A stretch of 64,000 nt of DNA from Neorickettsia findlayensis (GTDB taxonomy: Bacteria; Pseudomonadota; Alphaproteobacteria; Rickettsiales; Anaplasmataceae). How positions within the stretch are numbered: position 1 is the first letter of the stretch; each line of letters starts with the position of its first letter. The stretch lies in NCBI RefSeq assembly GCF_009856525.1, contig NZ_CP047224.1, positions 62,001-126,000 on the forward strand, written 5' to 3'. The notes beneath the pieces were generated by a model. That model was not told the DNA's origin. It did no database searches and saw nothing but the letters and a program-made list of their open reading frames with translations. Positions 1 through 8,622 of the stretch are shown here, one piece after another. The position numbers were made by a program, and so were the translations under genes.

Positions 1-899
1 GTGCAGTTGAAATAGCTGCTGCAGGTGGGCATCACCTCCTTATGCGCGGACCTCCAGGTACTGGTAAATCAATGCTTGCTAAGAGAATTGTTGGCATCAT
101 GCCACCCCTCTTGCCCAAGGAGATCATGGAAGTGAATACAATTATCAGTGTTTCTGGGGAGTTCACAAATAAGATTTATAGAAAACGTCCTTTTCGAGAG
201 CCACATCAATCGGCTTCAGTTGCAGCAATGATTGGTGGTGGTGCAATACCAAGACCAGGTGAAGTGACTCTTGCACACAACGGAGTGCTTTTTCTTGATG
301 AAATGGCTGAATTTTCTAGTCATTTGCTGGATACGCTCAGACAGGTACTGGAGACAGGTGAGGTAACAATATCCCGCGCAAATATGAAATTGACTTATCC
401 TGCATCTTTTCAGTTAATAGGGGCTATGAATCCTTGCAGATGTGGCTATTTGGGTTATCTTCCGGAAAAGGAGTGTAAAAACTCAAAGAAATGCGGATTG
501 GACTATATGAAAACGATCTCAGGTCCTATTCTTGATAGAATAGACATCTTCGTGAATATGGAACCGATAAACAGGAGTCAGTTTTTCGAGTCACAGGATG
601 AAGAAGCATCCGCTTTGATCAGAAAGAGAGTCGTTGCTGCACGAAACAAGCAATACGAAAGGTACAAGAAAATGAAGTTCAATTTGAACTGTCACATGGA
701 TAATCGTGCGCTTGCCGAATATGTTTCACTTGATAATGAAACAAAGGAATTCCTGAAGGTTACTTTCGAGAAGGGTTACATTTCCCTACGTGGTCATGAC
801 CGTATACTGAAGGTGGCACGCACGATTGCTGACCTTGATGGTTCAGATGAAGTGAAAAAAGCTCACCTGACAGAAGCACTCTACTACAGAATGAGTTGA
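1..899 (+). CDS. yifB: YifB-family Mg-chelatase-like AAA+ ATPase, 5' truncated by window edge
   Basis: The reading frame is open from base 3, so the start lies upstream of the window and only the C-terminal part (about 298 codons) is seen. The visible protein begins just before the Walker A motif (GPPGTGKS), followed by a Walker B-like LFLDEM. A cysteine-rich insertion (NPCRCGY ... CKNSKKCG) is characteristic of the YifB/ComM branch, and a conserved C-terminal helical block ends in ALYYRMS. YifB/ComM proteins are cytosolic AAA+ ATPases; ComM acts as a branch-migration helicase during natural transformation, but the role here is unproven. The last ~45 bases of the gene are echoed in the spacers of the array downstream (see findings). 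Confidence 0.93.
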   Translation, partial: AVEIAAAGGHHLLMRGPPGTGKSMLAKRIVGIMPPLLPKEIMEVNTIISVSGEFTNKIYRKRPFREPHQSASVAAMIGGGAIPRPGEVTLAHNGVLFLDEMAEFSSHLLDTLRQVLETGEVTISRANMKLTYPASFQLIGAMNPCRCGYLGYLPEKECKNSKKCGLDYMKTISGPILDRIDIFVNMEPINRSQFFESQDEEASALIRKRVVAARNKQYERYKKMKFNLNCHMDNRALAEYVSLDNETKEFLKVTFEKGYISLRGHDRILKVARTIADLDGSDEVKKAHLTEALYYRMS

Positions 900-1098
900 A
901 ATTAAAACTTCTGGGTTCTGGGTTGTGGGTTGTATTTTTATAAGTTTATACTAGTATGAACATATTACTTTTATAAAGAATGTTGTGCACGTTAGATGCT
1001 TTGTTTTTCTGCAACCATTGTATTTAGTGGCGTTTAGGCGGACTGCCCTGGTGAGTTGTGTTGGTTTTTAAACTAAAGTTGCTAAGGAGTGTACAAGA

Positions 1099-1728
1099 AT
1101 GAGTAATAGCTCAAGTGTAGTCTCGCGTTATTTAGAGATGTGCATGGAAAGAGACATGCAAAAGCATAAAAGGACTGCAATTGTTTCGCTTTTCTTTTTT
1201 TTGCTGAGCTCTGTAACCATCCTTGCTGTTCAAATGGCGATAAGAATACCTTGGAAGCCTGATTGGCGGATAACAAAGAGCTGGTGGTGTTTTCTATACC
1301 TAAGTGTTCCGGCTATTGTATGGTGTGGTTCTCTGTGTGGAGTGATAAGTGTACTGATCTCGGATGTACACGAAAAACGGGCTACTAGTGATGTAGCTGA
1401 TGCAATTCGGAAGTATCTAGGCATTTCTTCTTTGTTGCTGATTGCTGTCCTTCCTTTAGTGCTTATTCCACTTGGAGCGGTCTTGGATCATAAGAAAAAC
1501 TTATCTTTGACTCAAACGCAAGTGCTAGCTGGTATAGAGTGTGCGCTTTTGGGTCTCTTCTTTTTGGCCTTCTCATCATTGGTGGTTATTTGCTTGTTGA
1601 GTGGACTCTCGTATAAGACCAACTCCTTCCAGATTAACGTTCGTGCCCCATCAACATTAGGTGTTGAACCTGCTGCATCTCCTCCTGCTGCACTAACCGA
1701 GAGGGCTATAGATAATCGCAGATCTTGA
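1099..1728 (+). CDS. Four-TM array protein, first copy (209 aa)
   Basis: I recognise no named family. The protein has four predicted membrane segments, at about residues 25-47, 64-86, 108-130 and 142-166, with a polar ~20-residue loop between segments 2 and 3. Its signature blocks recur in the next genes: ILAVQMA, then RIPW, then TKSWWCFLYL at the start of segment 2, then LDHKKNLSLT and VLAGIEC at segment 4. The C-terminal tail (PAASPPAALTE, then AIDNRRS) is shared almost exactly with the gene at 2020. Translation starts at ATG with a good AAGGAG about 10 bases upstream. It lies just downstream of yifB on the same strand, and a hairpin plus T-run follows the stop. It is probably an inner-membrane protein. 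Confidence 0.72.
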   Translation: MSNSSSVVSRYLEMCMERDMQKHKRTAIVSLFFFLLSSVTILAVQMAIRIPWKPDWRITKSWWCFLYLSVPAIVWCGSLCGVISVLISDVHEKRATSDVADAIRKYLGISSLLLIAVLPLVLIPLGAVLDHKKNLSLTQTQVLAGIECALLGLFFLAFSSLVVICLLSGLSYKTNSFQINVRAPSTLGVEPAASPPAALTERAIDNRRS

Positions 1729-2019
1729 TGGTTTAGGTGAGGTAAAAAAGCTCACCTAACAGAACCGATTTTTTTCAGAACAAATTGTAACTAATGTACT
1801 GAAATCGAGTGTTTAGAAATGTTTTTATAGGCCAGTTATACCGATACTAGGTATTGAAGCTGGGTTTGCGAATAAGTAAATTATTTTACAGGTACAGTGT
1901 TTTTCGTGTACAGTGAGTGATGTGGGATCTCATATCTGCAGTGTTTTAGATTGCAGTACAAGTACTGCTGACGCTTGTGTTAGTATCATGGTCGGCAATA
2001 GTGCGAGGAGTTAAAAAAT
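1721..2019 (+). repeat. Inter-gene direct repeat, copy 1
   Basis: The end of the first array gene and the whole spacer before the second are repeated, with scattered substitutions, at 2757-3062. A diverged copy lies around 4540-4807. The repeat carries the hairpin, the conserved stretch with GTTATACCGATACTAGG, and the ribosome-binding region GAGGAG just before the next ATG. Each array gene was therefore duplicated together with its own upstream and downstream DNA. Confidence 0.85.
1733..1775 (+). terminator. Hairpin followed by a delayed T-run after the first array gene
   Basis: A perfect 9-bp stem (TTAGGTGAG at 1733-1741 pairs with CTCACCTAA at 1751-1759) has a 9-base loop. Seven Ts follow nine bases later. 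It could act as a weak terminator between array genes. The same element recurs at 2777-2820. Much of the stem matches the coding 3' end of yifB, so it may be a by-product of duplication rather than a selected terminator. Confidence 0.45.
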
Positions 2020-2772
2020 ATGAAACCTAAGAGAAAACAGGATCAAGTCCTTTCAGCGGCTGAAAATCGTATAGGCGCTTTGATTTTATTTGTATTAGCT
2101 CTGGTTATTCTTGCTGTTCAAATGGCGAAAAGGATACCTTGGAGGTCTAACTCAGAAGTAACAAAGAGCTGGTGGTGTTTGGTATACCTTCAGTTGGTTA
2201 TTGCTGGCTTTATTATGGTGTTGATATCTTGGATGGGTCTCATACTGACGATGTCTGCATTTTCAGCAGAACCTGATGCTCATAAGGATAAAGCAGTTTC
2301 TGATGATCAAAATCGCAAGAGGAAGGCGAGTAATATGGTTTGTTATGTATTGGCATTTGTTATGCTCCTTGTTCTTCCTGTGGCACTTAGTGTCGTTACA
2401 GCATTCTTGGACCACAGAGGGAGCTTGTCTTTGACTGAAAAAAGAGTGCTTGCAGGTGTGGAAACTGTACTTTTGGCATTAATTTTGCTTAGCCCAGTAA
2501 TGCTATGTTTTTGTTATTCAATGTCTTTAGTACGCTGTCCTCCTGCTGAACCAGAGCCATCTTGTGATGACGGTATGCGTATGCTAGCTCATACTGCTAC
2601 AGTATTAGATGCTACATCGTATCCATGCTGTACTGAGTATGTGTCTCTGCCGGATGAGATTGCTGCAGCATTAGGTGTTGAACTTGCTGCATCTCCTCCT
2701 GCTGCACTAACCGAGATTGGAGCAACTCTTGGCAATGGGACCGAGAGGGCTATAGATAATCGCAGATCTTGA
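2020..2772 (+). CDS. Four-TM array protein, second copy (250 aa)
   Basis: Paralogue of the gene at 1099, function unknown. Predicted membrane segments lie at about residues 18-38, 52-78, 108-128 and 145-168. The signature blocks VILAVQMA, RIPW, TKSWWCLVYL, FLDHRGSLSLT and VLAGVE are conserved. The loop between segments 2 and 3 is polar (AHKDKAVSDDQNRKRK). The C-terminal tail is longer than in the first copy, with a cysteine-containing insertion, but ends in the same PAASPPAALTE and AIDNRRS blocks. GAGGAG lies about ten bases before the ATG. Codon use and composition match the neighbours, so this is local duplication rather than import. Confidence 0.72.
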   Translation: MKPKRKQDQVLSAAENRIGALILFVLALVILAVQMAKRIPWRSNSEVTKSWWCLVYLQLVIAGFIMVLISWMGLILTMSAFSAEPDAHKDKAVSDDQNRKRKASNMVCYVLAFVMLLVLPVALSVVTAFLDHRGSLSLTEKRVLAGVETVLLALILLSPVMLCFCYSMSLVRCPPAEPEPSCDDGMRMLAHTATVLDATSYPCCTEYVSLPDEIAAALGVELAASPPAALTEIGATLGNGTERAIDNRRS

Positions 2773-3062
2773 TGGTTTAGGTGAGGTAAAAAAGCTCACC
2801 TAACAGAACCGATTTTTTTCAGAACAAATTGTAACTAATGCACTGAAATCGGGTGTTTAGAAATGTTTTTATAGGCCAGTTATACCGATACTAGGTATTG
2901 AAACTGGGTTTACAAGTGAGTAACTTGTTTTGCAAGTGTAGTGTTTTCAGTGTAAAGTGAGTGATGTGGATCTTATATCTGCAGTGTTTTAGATCGTAGT
3001 ACAAATGCTGCTGACGCTTGTGTTAGTATCATGGTCGGCAATAGTTCGAGGAGTTAAAAAAT
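2757..3062 (+). repeat. Inter-gene direct repeat, copy 2
   Basis: Second copy of the spacer element described at 1721-2019. It includes the hairpin (2777-2785 with 2795-2803), the T-run and the GAGGAG ribosome-binding region preceding the gene at 3063. Differences from copy 1 are mostly single substitutions. Confidence 0.85.
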
Positions 3063-4541
3063 ATGGAACCTGAGAGAGTACAGAATCAACAGGCTGTAGG
3101 GCCTGCAGAAGAAGGTCAACCGCTTGAAGGACCTGAAGGAGCACAAGATCAAGCACTTGTGGAACCTGAGGAAGAACAGAATCAACAGGCTGTAGGGCCT
3201 GCAGAAGAAGGTCAACCGCTTGAAGGACCTGAAGGAGCACAAGATCAAGCACTTGTGGAACCTGAGGAAGAACAGAATCAACAGGCTGTAGGGCCTGCAG
3301 AAGAAGGTCAACCGCTTGAAGGACCTGAAGGAGCACAAGATCAAGCGCTTGTGGAGCCTGAGGAAGAACAGAATCAACAGGCTGTAGGGCCTGCAGAAGA
3401 AGGTCAACCGCTTGAAGGACCTGAAGGAGCACAAGATCAAGCGCTTGTGGAGCCTGAGGAAGAACAGAATCAACAGGCTGTAGGGCCTGCAGAAGAAGGT
3501 CAACCGCTTGAAGGACCTGAAGGAGCACAAGATCAAGCGCTTGTGGAGCCTGAGGAAGAACAGAATCAACAGGCTGTAGGGCCTGCAGAAGAAGGTCAAC
3601 CGCTTGAAGGACCTGAAGGAGCACAAGATCAAGCGCTTGTGGAGCCTGAGGAAGAACAGAATCAACAGGCTGTAGGGCCTGCAGAAGAAGGTCAACCGCT
3701 TGAAGGACCTGAAGGAGCACAAGATCAAGCGCTTGTGGAGCCTGAGGAAGAACAGAATCAACAGGCTGTAGGGCCTGCAGAAGAAGGTCAACCGCTTGAA
3801 GGACCTGAAGGAGCACAAGATCAAGCACTTGTGGAACCTGAGGAAGAACAGAATCAACAGGCTGTAGGAGCTAAGGTTAAAGGTCGTTCAGGGGTCAGAG
3901 GTGCTGCACCTACAAAATTATGGGTTGCTTCAGTTTGTTTAGCACATTTACTCGTTCTGGTTATTCTTGCTGTTCAACTGGCAACAAGGATACCTTGGAA
4001 GTCTGATTCAGCGGTAACAAAGAGCTGGTGGTGTTTTCTATACCTTCTGCCGGCTGTCCTCATCCTTGTTTCTGTTCTTATGTATGGCCTATTTAAGCAA
4101 AAAGAGGTTGATGTTTGTCAGAATAAAGCAGTTTCTGGTGGTCAAAATCGCATGGGAGATGCGAGTGGTAGCGTTCTCTCTTTTGTTGTGTTCTGTGTTC
4201 TTCTTTTGGTACTTGCTGTCGTTACAGCATTCTTGGACCACAAAATAGACTCGTCTTTGCGTGAAAAGCGATTGTTTGCATGTATTGAATTTTTGCTTTT
4301 GGCAACAATTTTTCTCATCTTAGTGATGCACTGTTTGTATAGTCCTGCTGTAGCAATATCGGGCGTTGGTGCCTCAGAGCATGATTCGAGTGTTGCTGGA
4401 GACGGAGTAAAAGGTGGGGTAGATCCCACGCTAAAACCCGCTCAGAGTTCAGAAGCTTCGTCTGGTGATGTGTCCTCTGGTATCCGGGTAGATGTCGTTG
4501 AAGGTAGGGCGGAACGGGAATGCAGAAGTCGGTGCGCATAG
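3063..4541 (+). CDS. Repeat-bearing four-TM array protein (492 aa)
   Basis: Third array member. The first ~270 residues are eight near-perfect copies of a 32-residue acidic, proline/glutamine-rich unit (it opens EPEEEQNQQAVG and ends AQDQALV), plus a partial ninth. The remaining ~220 residues are the family core: VILAVQLA, RIPW, TKSWWCFLYL, a TAFLDHKIDSSL block and four membrane segments, then a polar tail. The start ATG has GAGGAG ten bases upstream, as in the neighbours. The repeats have no signal peptide before them, so their side of the membrane cannot be read directly. Tandem-repeat antigens are known in this genus (strain-specific antigens), but I cannot establish that this is one of them. 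Confidence 0.75.
   Translation: MEPERVQNQQAVGPAEEGQPLEGPEGAQDQALVEPEEEQNQQAVGPAEEGQPLEGPEGAQDQALVEPEEEQNQQAVGPAEEGQPLEGPEGAQDQALVEPEEEQNQQAVGPAEEGQPLEGPEGAQDQALVEPEEEQNQQAVGPAEEGQPLEGPEGAQDQALVEPEEEQNQQAVGPAEEGQPLEGPEGAQDQALVEPEEEQNQQAVGPAEEGQPLEGPEGAQDQALVEPEEEQNQQAVGPAEEGQPLEGPEGAQDQALVEPEEEQNQQAVGAKVKGRSGVRGAAPTKLWVASVCLAHLLVLVILAVQLATRIPWKSDSAVTKSWWCFLYLLPAVLILVSVLMYGLFKQKEVDVCQNKAVSGGQNRMGDASGSVLSFVVFCVLLLVLAVVTAFLDHKIDSSLREKRLFACIEFLLLATIFLILVMHCLYSPAVAISGVGASEHDSSVAGDGVKGGVDPTLKPAQSSEASSGDVSSGIRVDVVEGRAERECRSRCA
3066..3869 (+). repeat. 96-bp in-frame tandem repeat, eight copies plus a partial ninth
   Basis: The period is exactly 96 bases (32 codons): unit starts are at 3066, 3162 and so on to 3834. 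The copies differ at only a few third positions. Copies 3-7 read GCGCTTGTGGAGCCT where copies 1, 2 and 8 have A at two of these sites, which points to recent internal amplification. Because the unit is a multiple of three, copy-number change would alter protein length without breaking the frame. Confidence 0.96.
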
Positions 4542-4807
4542 GTTGGTGAAAAAAGTTCATCTGATAGGGACCGATTTTTTTCGGAATGAACTGCAGCTAG
4601 TATGCTGAAATCCGGTCTGTGTAAATGTATTTATGGACCAGTCTCAATACCTAGTATTGGGACTGGGTTTGCAAGGGAGTAAATTGTTTTACGAATGTAG
4701 TGTTTTCGGTGTACGGCGGGTAATGTAGGTCTTGTATCTGCAGTGTTTTAGATCGTAGTACAAGTGCTGATATCGTCTCGGTAATAGCTCGAGCAGTTAA
4801 AAGGCAT

Positions 4808-4954
4808 ATGGAACCTGAGGGAGAACAGAATCGAGCGCTTTCAGAGGCTGAGGGTGAATGCCATTTGAAAGTTAGAGGTATTACCCTCAGGCAATCATTC
4901 ATTGCTTCAGTTCCTTTTGTATCTTTACTCCGGTGCGGATTCAATCGATCTTGA
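4808..4954 (+). pseudogene. Remnant of a four-TM array gene with internal deletion
   Basis: An ATG after the conserved spacer opens a 48-codon frame. It begins MEPEGEQNRALSEAEGE, like the N-terminus of the gene at 3063, continues TLRQSFIASVPF, and ends with AATCGATCTTGATAG. That end resembles the C-terminal end and stop region of the genes at 1099 and 2020 (AATCGCAGATCTTGATGG). All four membrane segments are missing, so most of the gene body was probably removed by one deletion that joined the N-terminal part to the 3' end. The frame remains open, so a short peptide could still be made. Confidence 0.6.
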
Positions 4955-5224
4955 TAGTTTAACTAACGCGAAAAGCCTTGTTTTTATCGGCTAGGCCTTT
5001 CTGAGTGCATGCTTTTGCTGTGCTGGTTTTTGGGAATAATAGCATGATCTATGGGAAGTTCAGAGCTACGGTGGCTTTTGTTGATCGTAAGATGCTAGAA
5101 CTGACAGGGTACCGTGCTTTGCTTGGTATTGGCTAATGGTGCACCTCTTGAATTACGTAGAGCTTGTGGAGGTGATGTGGTTTAGTTTTTTTGCTGAAAT
5201 CTGTAAAGATTTAAGTTGAGCTGT

Positions 5225-6307
5225 ATGTTGAGCTGTATTGTGAGTCTTGTCAATGGCTATCAGAAAGTAGCTAGAGTTGCGAGAGTCGTTACCCTTTCTT
5301 GTGTCGTTGTTTTCTGTGCGATTATTTTTGCCGTTTGGATGGCAAAACGTGTACCTTGGGGTGATCGCCCAGTTACAAAGAGCTGGTTTTGCCTTGTGTA
5401 TATTCACGGAGTCGCCCTGTGTCTGGTTTACGCTCTTGTGTTACGTAGTCTGTTCGTCATGGTTGAGAGAAGTGTTGGTATTGCTAATGCAGGCGGAGCA
5501 GAAGCCTCTTCTGGTAGGCAGGGTGCTCGCACGACTGAAAGAAGCCTTTTGCCCACTGTTCTGAAATACCTTTCAACACTGTTTTTCTTAGCATTCCTCG
5601 TGGTTGTTATAGTCGTAGACAGAAGGAATGACCTTAGCTTAGTTACAAAGAAAGTGCTTGCTGGGGTAGAGTGTAGCCTGTTGTTTTTCTATCTGTTGTT
5701 GTTAGTATACCACTCTTTTTATGCAGCCCGGGATAAAAAGACTGTTCCAGCAGCTTCTCCTAGTGCTTCTCCTAGTGCTTCTCTCAGTGCTTCTCCTAGT
5801 GCTTCTCTCAGTGCTTCTCTCAGTGCTTCTCCTAGTGCTTCTCTCAGTGCTTCTCCTAGTGCTTCTCTCAGTGATTCTCCTAGTGCTTCTCCTAGTGGTA
5901 CTGTACTTTCACTTGCTGGGGCTCCAGTTTGGGTTAGGGTTATAGCTGCTGTGGTGCTAGAAGTGGCTCCTCAGCTTTTCGAGAATGTGTCAAGTTCCCA
6001 TCGTGGGGGTCTTGTCGTCGATGAATGTAATGGTAACACTACAACGAATGTGTTCGACTTTGGTTGCTCTGATCCATTTTCGCGAGATCGCAGAGTAATG
6101 GCGCGTCTCGGAGTACGTGAATTAGAGAATTCCAACTTTACTGCTGTAGAAGTGGTACTAAGAGTAGCTCGTGGTGATCCTGCGGCGATGAGACAATGGG
6201 TTGTAGATAGTCCGAGCGCTTCATTGCTGGGGCTAGAAGATACGGCACAGCAAGCAATTACGGAAGGATCGCAGTGTGCTGAGGAGAGGCGTTTGAGTCT
6301 AGGTTAG
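5225..6307 (+). CDS. Four-TM array protein with Ser-rich repeat tail (about 360 aa)
   Basis: Fourth array member. The core has IIFAVWMAKRVPW, VTKSWFCLVYI, a VDRRNDLSLVTKKVLAGVEC block and four membrane segments in the first ~170 residues. A tail of twelve four-residue units (S-P/L-S-A) follows, then a ~140-residue soluble C-terminal region of unknown function absent from the other copies. The ATG at 5225 has no convincing ribosome-binding site. A TTG at 5216 is also in frame and overlaps the stop of a 14-codon frame (5175-5219), which may indicate coupling or an altered start. Its spacer does not contain the repeat found before the earlier copies. Confidence 0.7.
   Translation: MLSCIVSLVNGYQKVARVARVVTLSCVVVFCAIIFAVWMAKRVPWGDRPVTKSWFCLVYIHGVALCLVYALVLRSLFVMVERSVGIANAGGAEASSGRQGARTTERSLLPTVLKYLSTLFFLAFLVVVIVVDRRNDLSLVTKKVLAGVECSLLFFYLLLLVYHSFYAARDKKTVPAASPSASPSASLSASPSASLSASLSASPSASLSASPSASLSDSPSASPSGTVLSLAGAPVWVRVIAAVVLEVAPQLFENVSSSHRGGLVVDECNGNTTTNVFDFGCSDPFSRDRRVMARLGVRELENSNFTAVEVVLRVARGDPAAMRQWVVDSPSASLLGLEDTAQQAITEGSQCAEERRLSLG
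5756..5899 (+). repeat. 12-bp in-frame minisatellite, twelve units
   Basis: Twelve consecutive 12-base units alternate CCTAGTGCTTCT and CTCAGTGCTTCT variants, encoding Ser-Pro/Leu-Ser-Ala; the last units carry Asp and Gly changes. The period is a multiple of three, so slippage would change tail length in frame. Confidence 0.93.
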
Positions 6308-7012
6308 TAAGTTTTGTGCTCACATGTTTGTTTATAGTGTGTAACTTGTGGGTAAAGGGGTAGATTGTCTGAGTAGTGTGTGTACGCTCGCACTCAGGCA
6401 GTGCATTTAGAGCAGTTGTATTACTTGTCTGAAAGGATTTTTCTGTATTTTGTCTCATACGCTTTTCACGGCTTGATTCAGGAGTTTGCTGTAATGTGTG
6501 GCTTTGTTACTTTTAATTGAGTATGTCTGGGTGACTGAAGTAGACTGTTGAAAAGTCGTGTGTTGTTGATGTTAACAGTTTCGAAGTTTTTTCAGTGAGT
6601 TTTCCATTCTCTATGATTTTTGAGTATTAGGTTTTCATACACATTCCCAATAATTATGGTGTCGGTGCATAGGACAAACCACTTTGGAATGAATTGTTAT
6701 ATCTGTCTTTGCAGTTTTTTGGCATATTTGTTCGTGTTTTCACCCAAATTATTTTTGGAGAAGACCCATAAGTCTTAAAGTGAATTTAAACCTTTCTCAC
6801 TAATGTTCCGGTTGATTAATTGTCGTTGGGTATTCTGATCCATTTATATCCTCTTGGTGTTTGAAAGCATTGGTATTTGCGTTACTTCAGAAATAAAGTA
6901 AATTTTAGAGGTATAATTGAAATAAAATTCAATACTTTTTAAAGAATATTATTTCTTTGGTATTTGGTATTCTTTTAATTTTAAGATATAAATATGCAGT
7001 CACACATAGTAC
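6308..7012. other. 705-bp gap without a recognisable gene
   Basis: No supported reading frame. A hairpin (TGTCTGAGT at 6366-6374 with ACTCAGGCA at 6392-6400, one G-T pair, 17-base loop) lies about 60 bases after the preceding stop and could be a weak terminator, though no T-run follows. The last ~150 bases are very AT-rich and may hold the promoter of the gene at 7013. Confidence 0.5.
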
Positions 7013-7846
7013 ATGACTGCTAAAAATATGAGGAGAAACTCGAGGAATGATATCAGAAATTTCCAAATAAGTTTACCAGATGGGCTTCAAACCTGTGGGT
7101 ATATTGAAAGTGCAAGCAGTAGTCCAGGAGGAGGGGTTCACTTTTATGCCGCAGATAGTGATAACCAAACTGGAAGTGAACATCATTCAAGCCGGAGACT
7201 TGTCTGGCAGGAGCTGCCTACTGAGATACGTAAATGTATATTTAATTGGCAGACGAATCTTCAGTTTGTATTTCTCGGGTCTGCTTGGCTGGCAATAATA
7301 GCAGCGCACGTTGCTATCGAACGAATCGCTATCTTAAAAAAGAGTTTCTCTCTGAATTTGCGTATATCTTACCTATTGGCTCCCTCCCTTTTTCTTTGCG
7401 TTCTTTCGCTAATGAGGGCGGTAATGTGTGATCCAATTTTTCCCTTTAACTCGGTCTGTAGAGAAAAGGTGTATAAACTGAGGTGCCGTATCAAAGAATT
7501 TCTTCGTTATAGAAGGTTGGACGGATGGGATCCGATTGACGTGATATCGATAGTTGTCCGGCCCCATTTTTCTTTTTGCAATATGATGCTTGTTGTGGGA
7601 GGAGTTCTTTTTGTTGTCTCTATGACTGCGTTTATTGTTCTAGAGTGTTTTTCTGTGAATGGTCTATTTAATAATATGGATCCAGGGTGCTTAATTGCCT
7701 TGCAAAGCACACTACTAGCTATTTCATTCGGTTCAATTCTCACGGTTACAGCACTGTTCCTATACAGGGATCAAGTACCGTATGCTTTTGAGTTGGATAG
7801 AGTTGATTGCCAGAAAGACATAGTTGTTCAATATACTGTGAATTAA
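7013..7846 (+). CDS. Putative four-TM membrane protein (277 aa)
   Basis: Family unknown. A polar N-terminal region of about 78 residues is followed by hydrophobic segments near 79-99, 115-135, 190-212 and 228-250. The order of two helices, a charged loop (EKVYKLRCRIKEFLRYRR) and two more helices matches the array upstream. The signature motifs are gone, although IIAAHVAIERIAIL sits where the others have VILAVQMAxRIPW. It is probably a distant relative, by inference from architecture. An alternative ATG lies at 7028; neither start has a clear ribosome-binding site. Confidence 0.6.
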   Translation: MTAKNMRRNSRNDIRNFQISLPDGLQTCGYIESASSSPGGGVHFYAADSDNQTGSEHHSSRRLVWQELPTEIRKCIFNWQTNLQFVFLGSAWLAIIAAHVAIERIAILKKSFSLNLRISYLLAPSLFLCVLSLMRAVMCDPIFPFNSVCREKVYKLRCRIKEFLRYRRLDGWDPIDVISIVVRPHFSFCNMMLVVGGVLFVVSMTAFIVLECFSVNGLFNNMDPGCLIALQSTLLAISFGSILTVTALFLYRDQVPYAFELDRVDCQKDIVVQYTVN

Positions 7847-8622
7847 AGGAGTAATCCAAATGAGATTTGAGGTATCAAGATTCATCTCATGTGCCTAAGG
7901 AATGGTTAAGGCTTTCATTTGCTACCGAGGGTAATGACGGTTTAGTCTTGTGAGTCCCGGTGTAGGTGATTTTTGCCCTGTTTTGACCTTGATTAAGACA
8001 TATTAAGCTGTACCAGCTATTTTACTACAGGTAGAAAAATATGACCCGTTAATTGAACTCTGCTGATTTGGGTATACTAGCTGATTTTCTGTTGAAACTG
8101 TCCTCTTAGGTTGAGATTATTGTTGTAACTAGGGGTCCAAGATATGCAGCTGCATGCTATTTTTATCAAAATTATCAGTGCCCCAGATCTCGCATTATTT
8201 TACAACGGAAAACTCTTGCTGGTGTTGCATAAAAATATGAAATCTCAAACGAAAGGATTTTTGATACCTGTGTCGAGGCATTACGCTTTTCGGAATCCTT
8301 GAGATTCAATTTGTGAGTATTCCAGTCTTTGTGCTCAAAAATAGTGTCTGCAGATTATGGTGACTTTTACTCTTTTTGTAAATTCCTAGTTTTCAACGGA
8401 CGATATTATTTTTGGTAAACTGCCTACATATAGGTGGGTATGACATACGAAAAGCTGAATGCACGGTTCACCTCATTTATATTCAACCTGAGTATTTTTC
8501 TTTCATTTAAGATTATTAAATAAAGAGGAACTTCCTACCTATGAGCAGAAATACGTTTTCTTAACAGTGCACTGTGTGTTGATAGGCTTAGTGGATATAT
8601 ACAGGATTTTAGTAGATTGTGT
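7847..8622. other. 776-bp gap between convergent genes
   Basis: No supported gene. Just after the stop of the preceding gene, ATGAGAT (7860-7866) pairs with ATCTCAT (7884-7890), a short hairpin without a T-run. A second imperfect inverted repeat (GAAATCTCAA near 8240 with TTGAGATTC near 8300) is also visible. I see no RNA gene. Confidence 0.45.

Noticed and set aside
2989-3857. Two long reverse-strand frames (279 and 267 codons) across the 96-bp repeat
   Set aside because: They exist only because the repeat unit is a multiple of three with no stops in those antisense frames. They have no ribosome-binding site and their composition is a repeat artefact.
3066-3869. Possible CRISPR array
   Set aside because: The 96-bp unit repeats without unique spacers and is in frame inside a gene; no cas genes are present.
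5175-5219. 14-codon leader frame overlapping the TTG start of the next gene
   Set aside because: GGAGG lies only two bases before the ATG, too close for efficient initiation, and there is no attenuator-like structure. Kept only as a note on the start choice.
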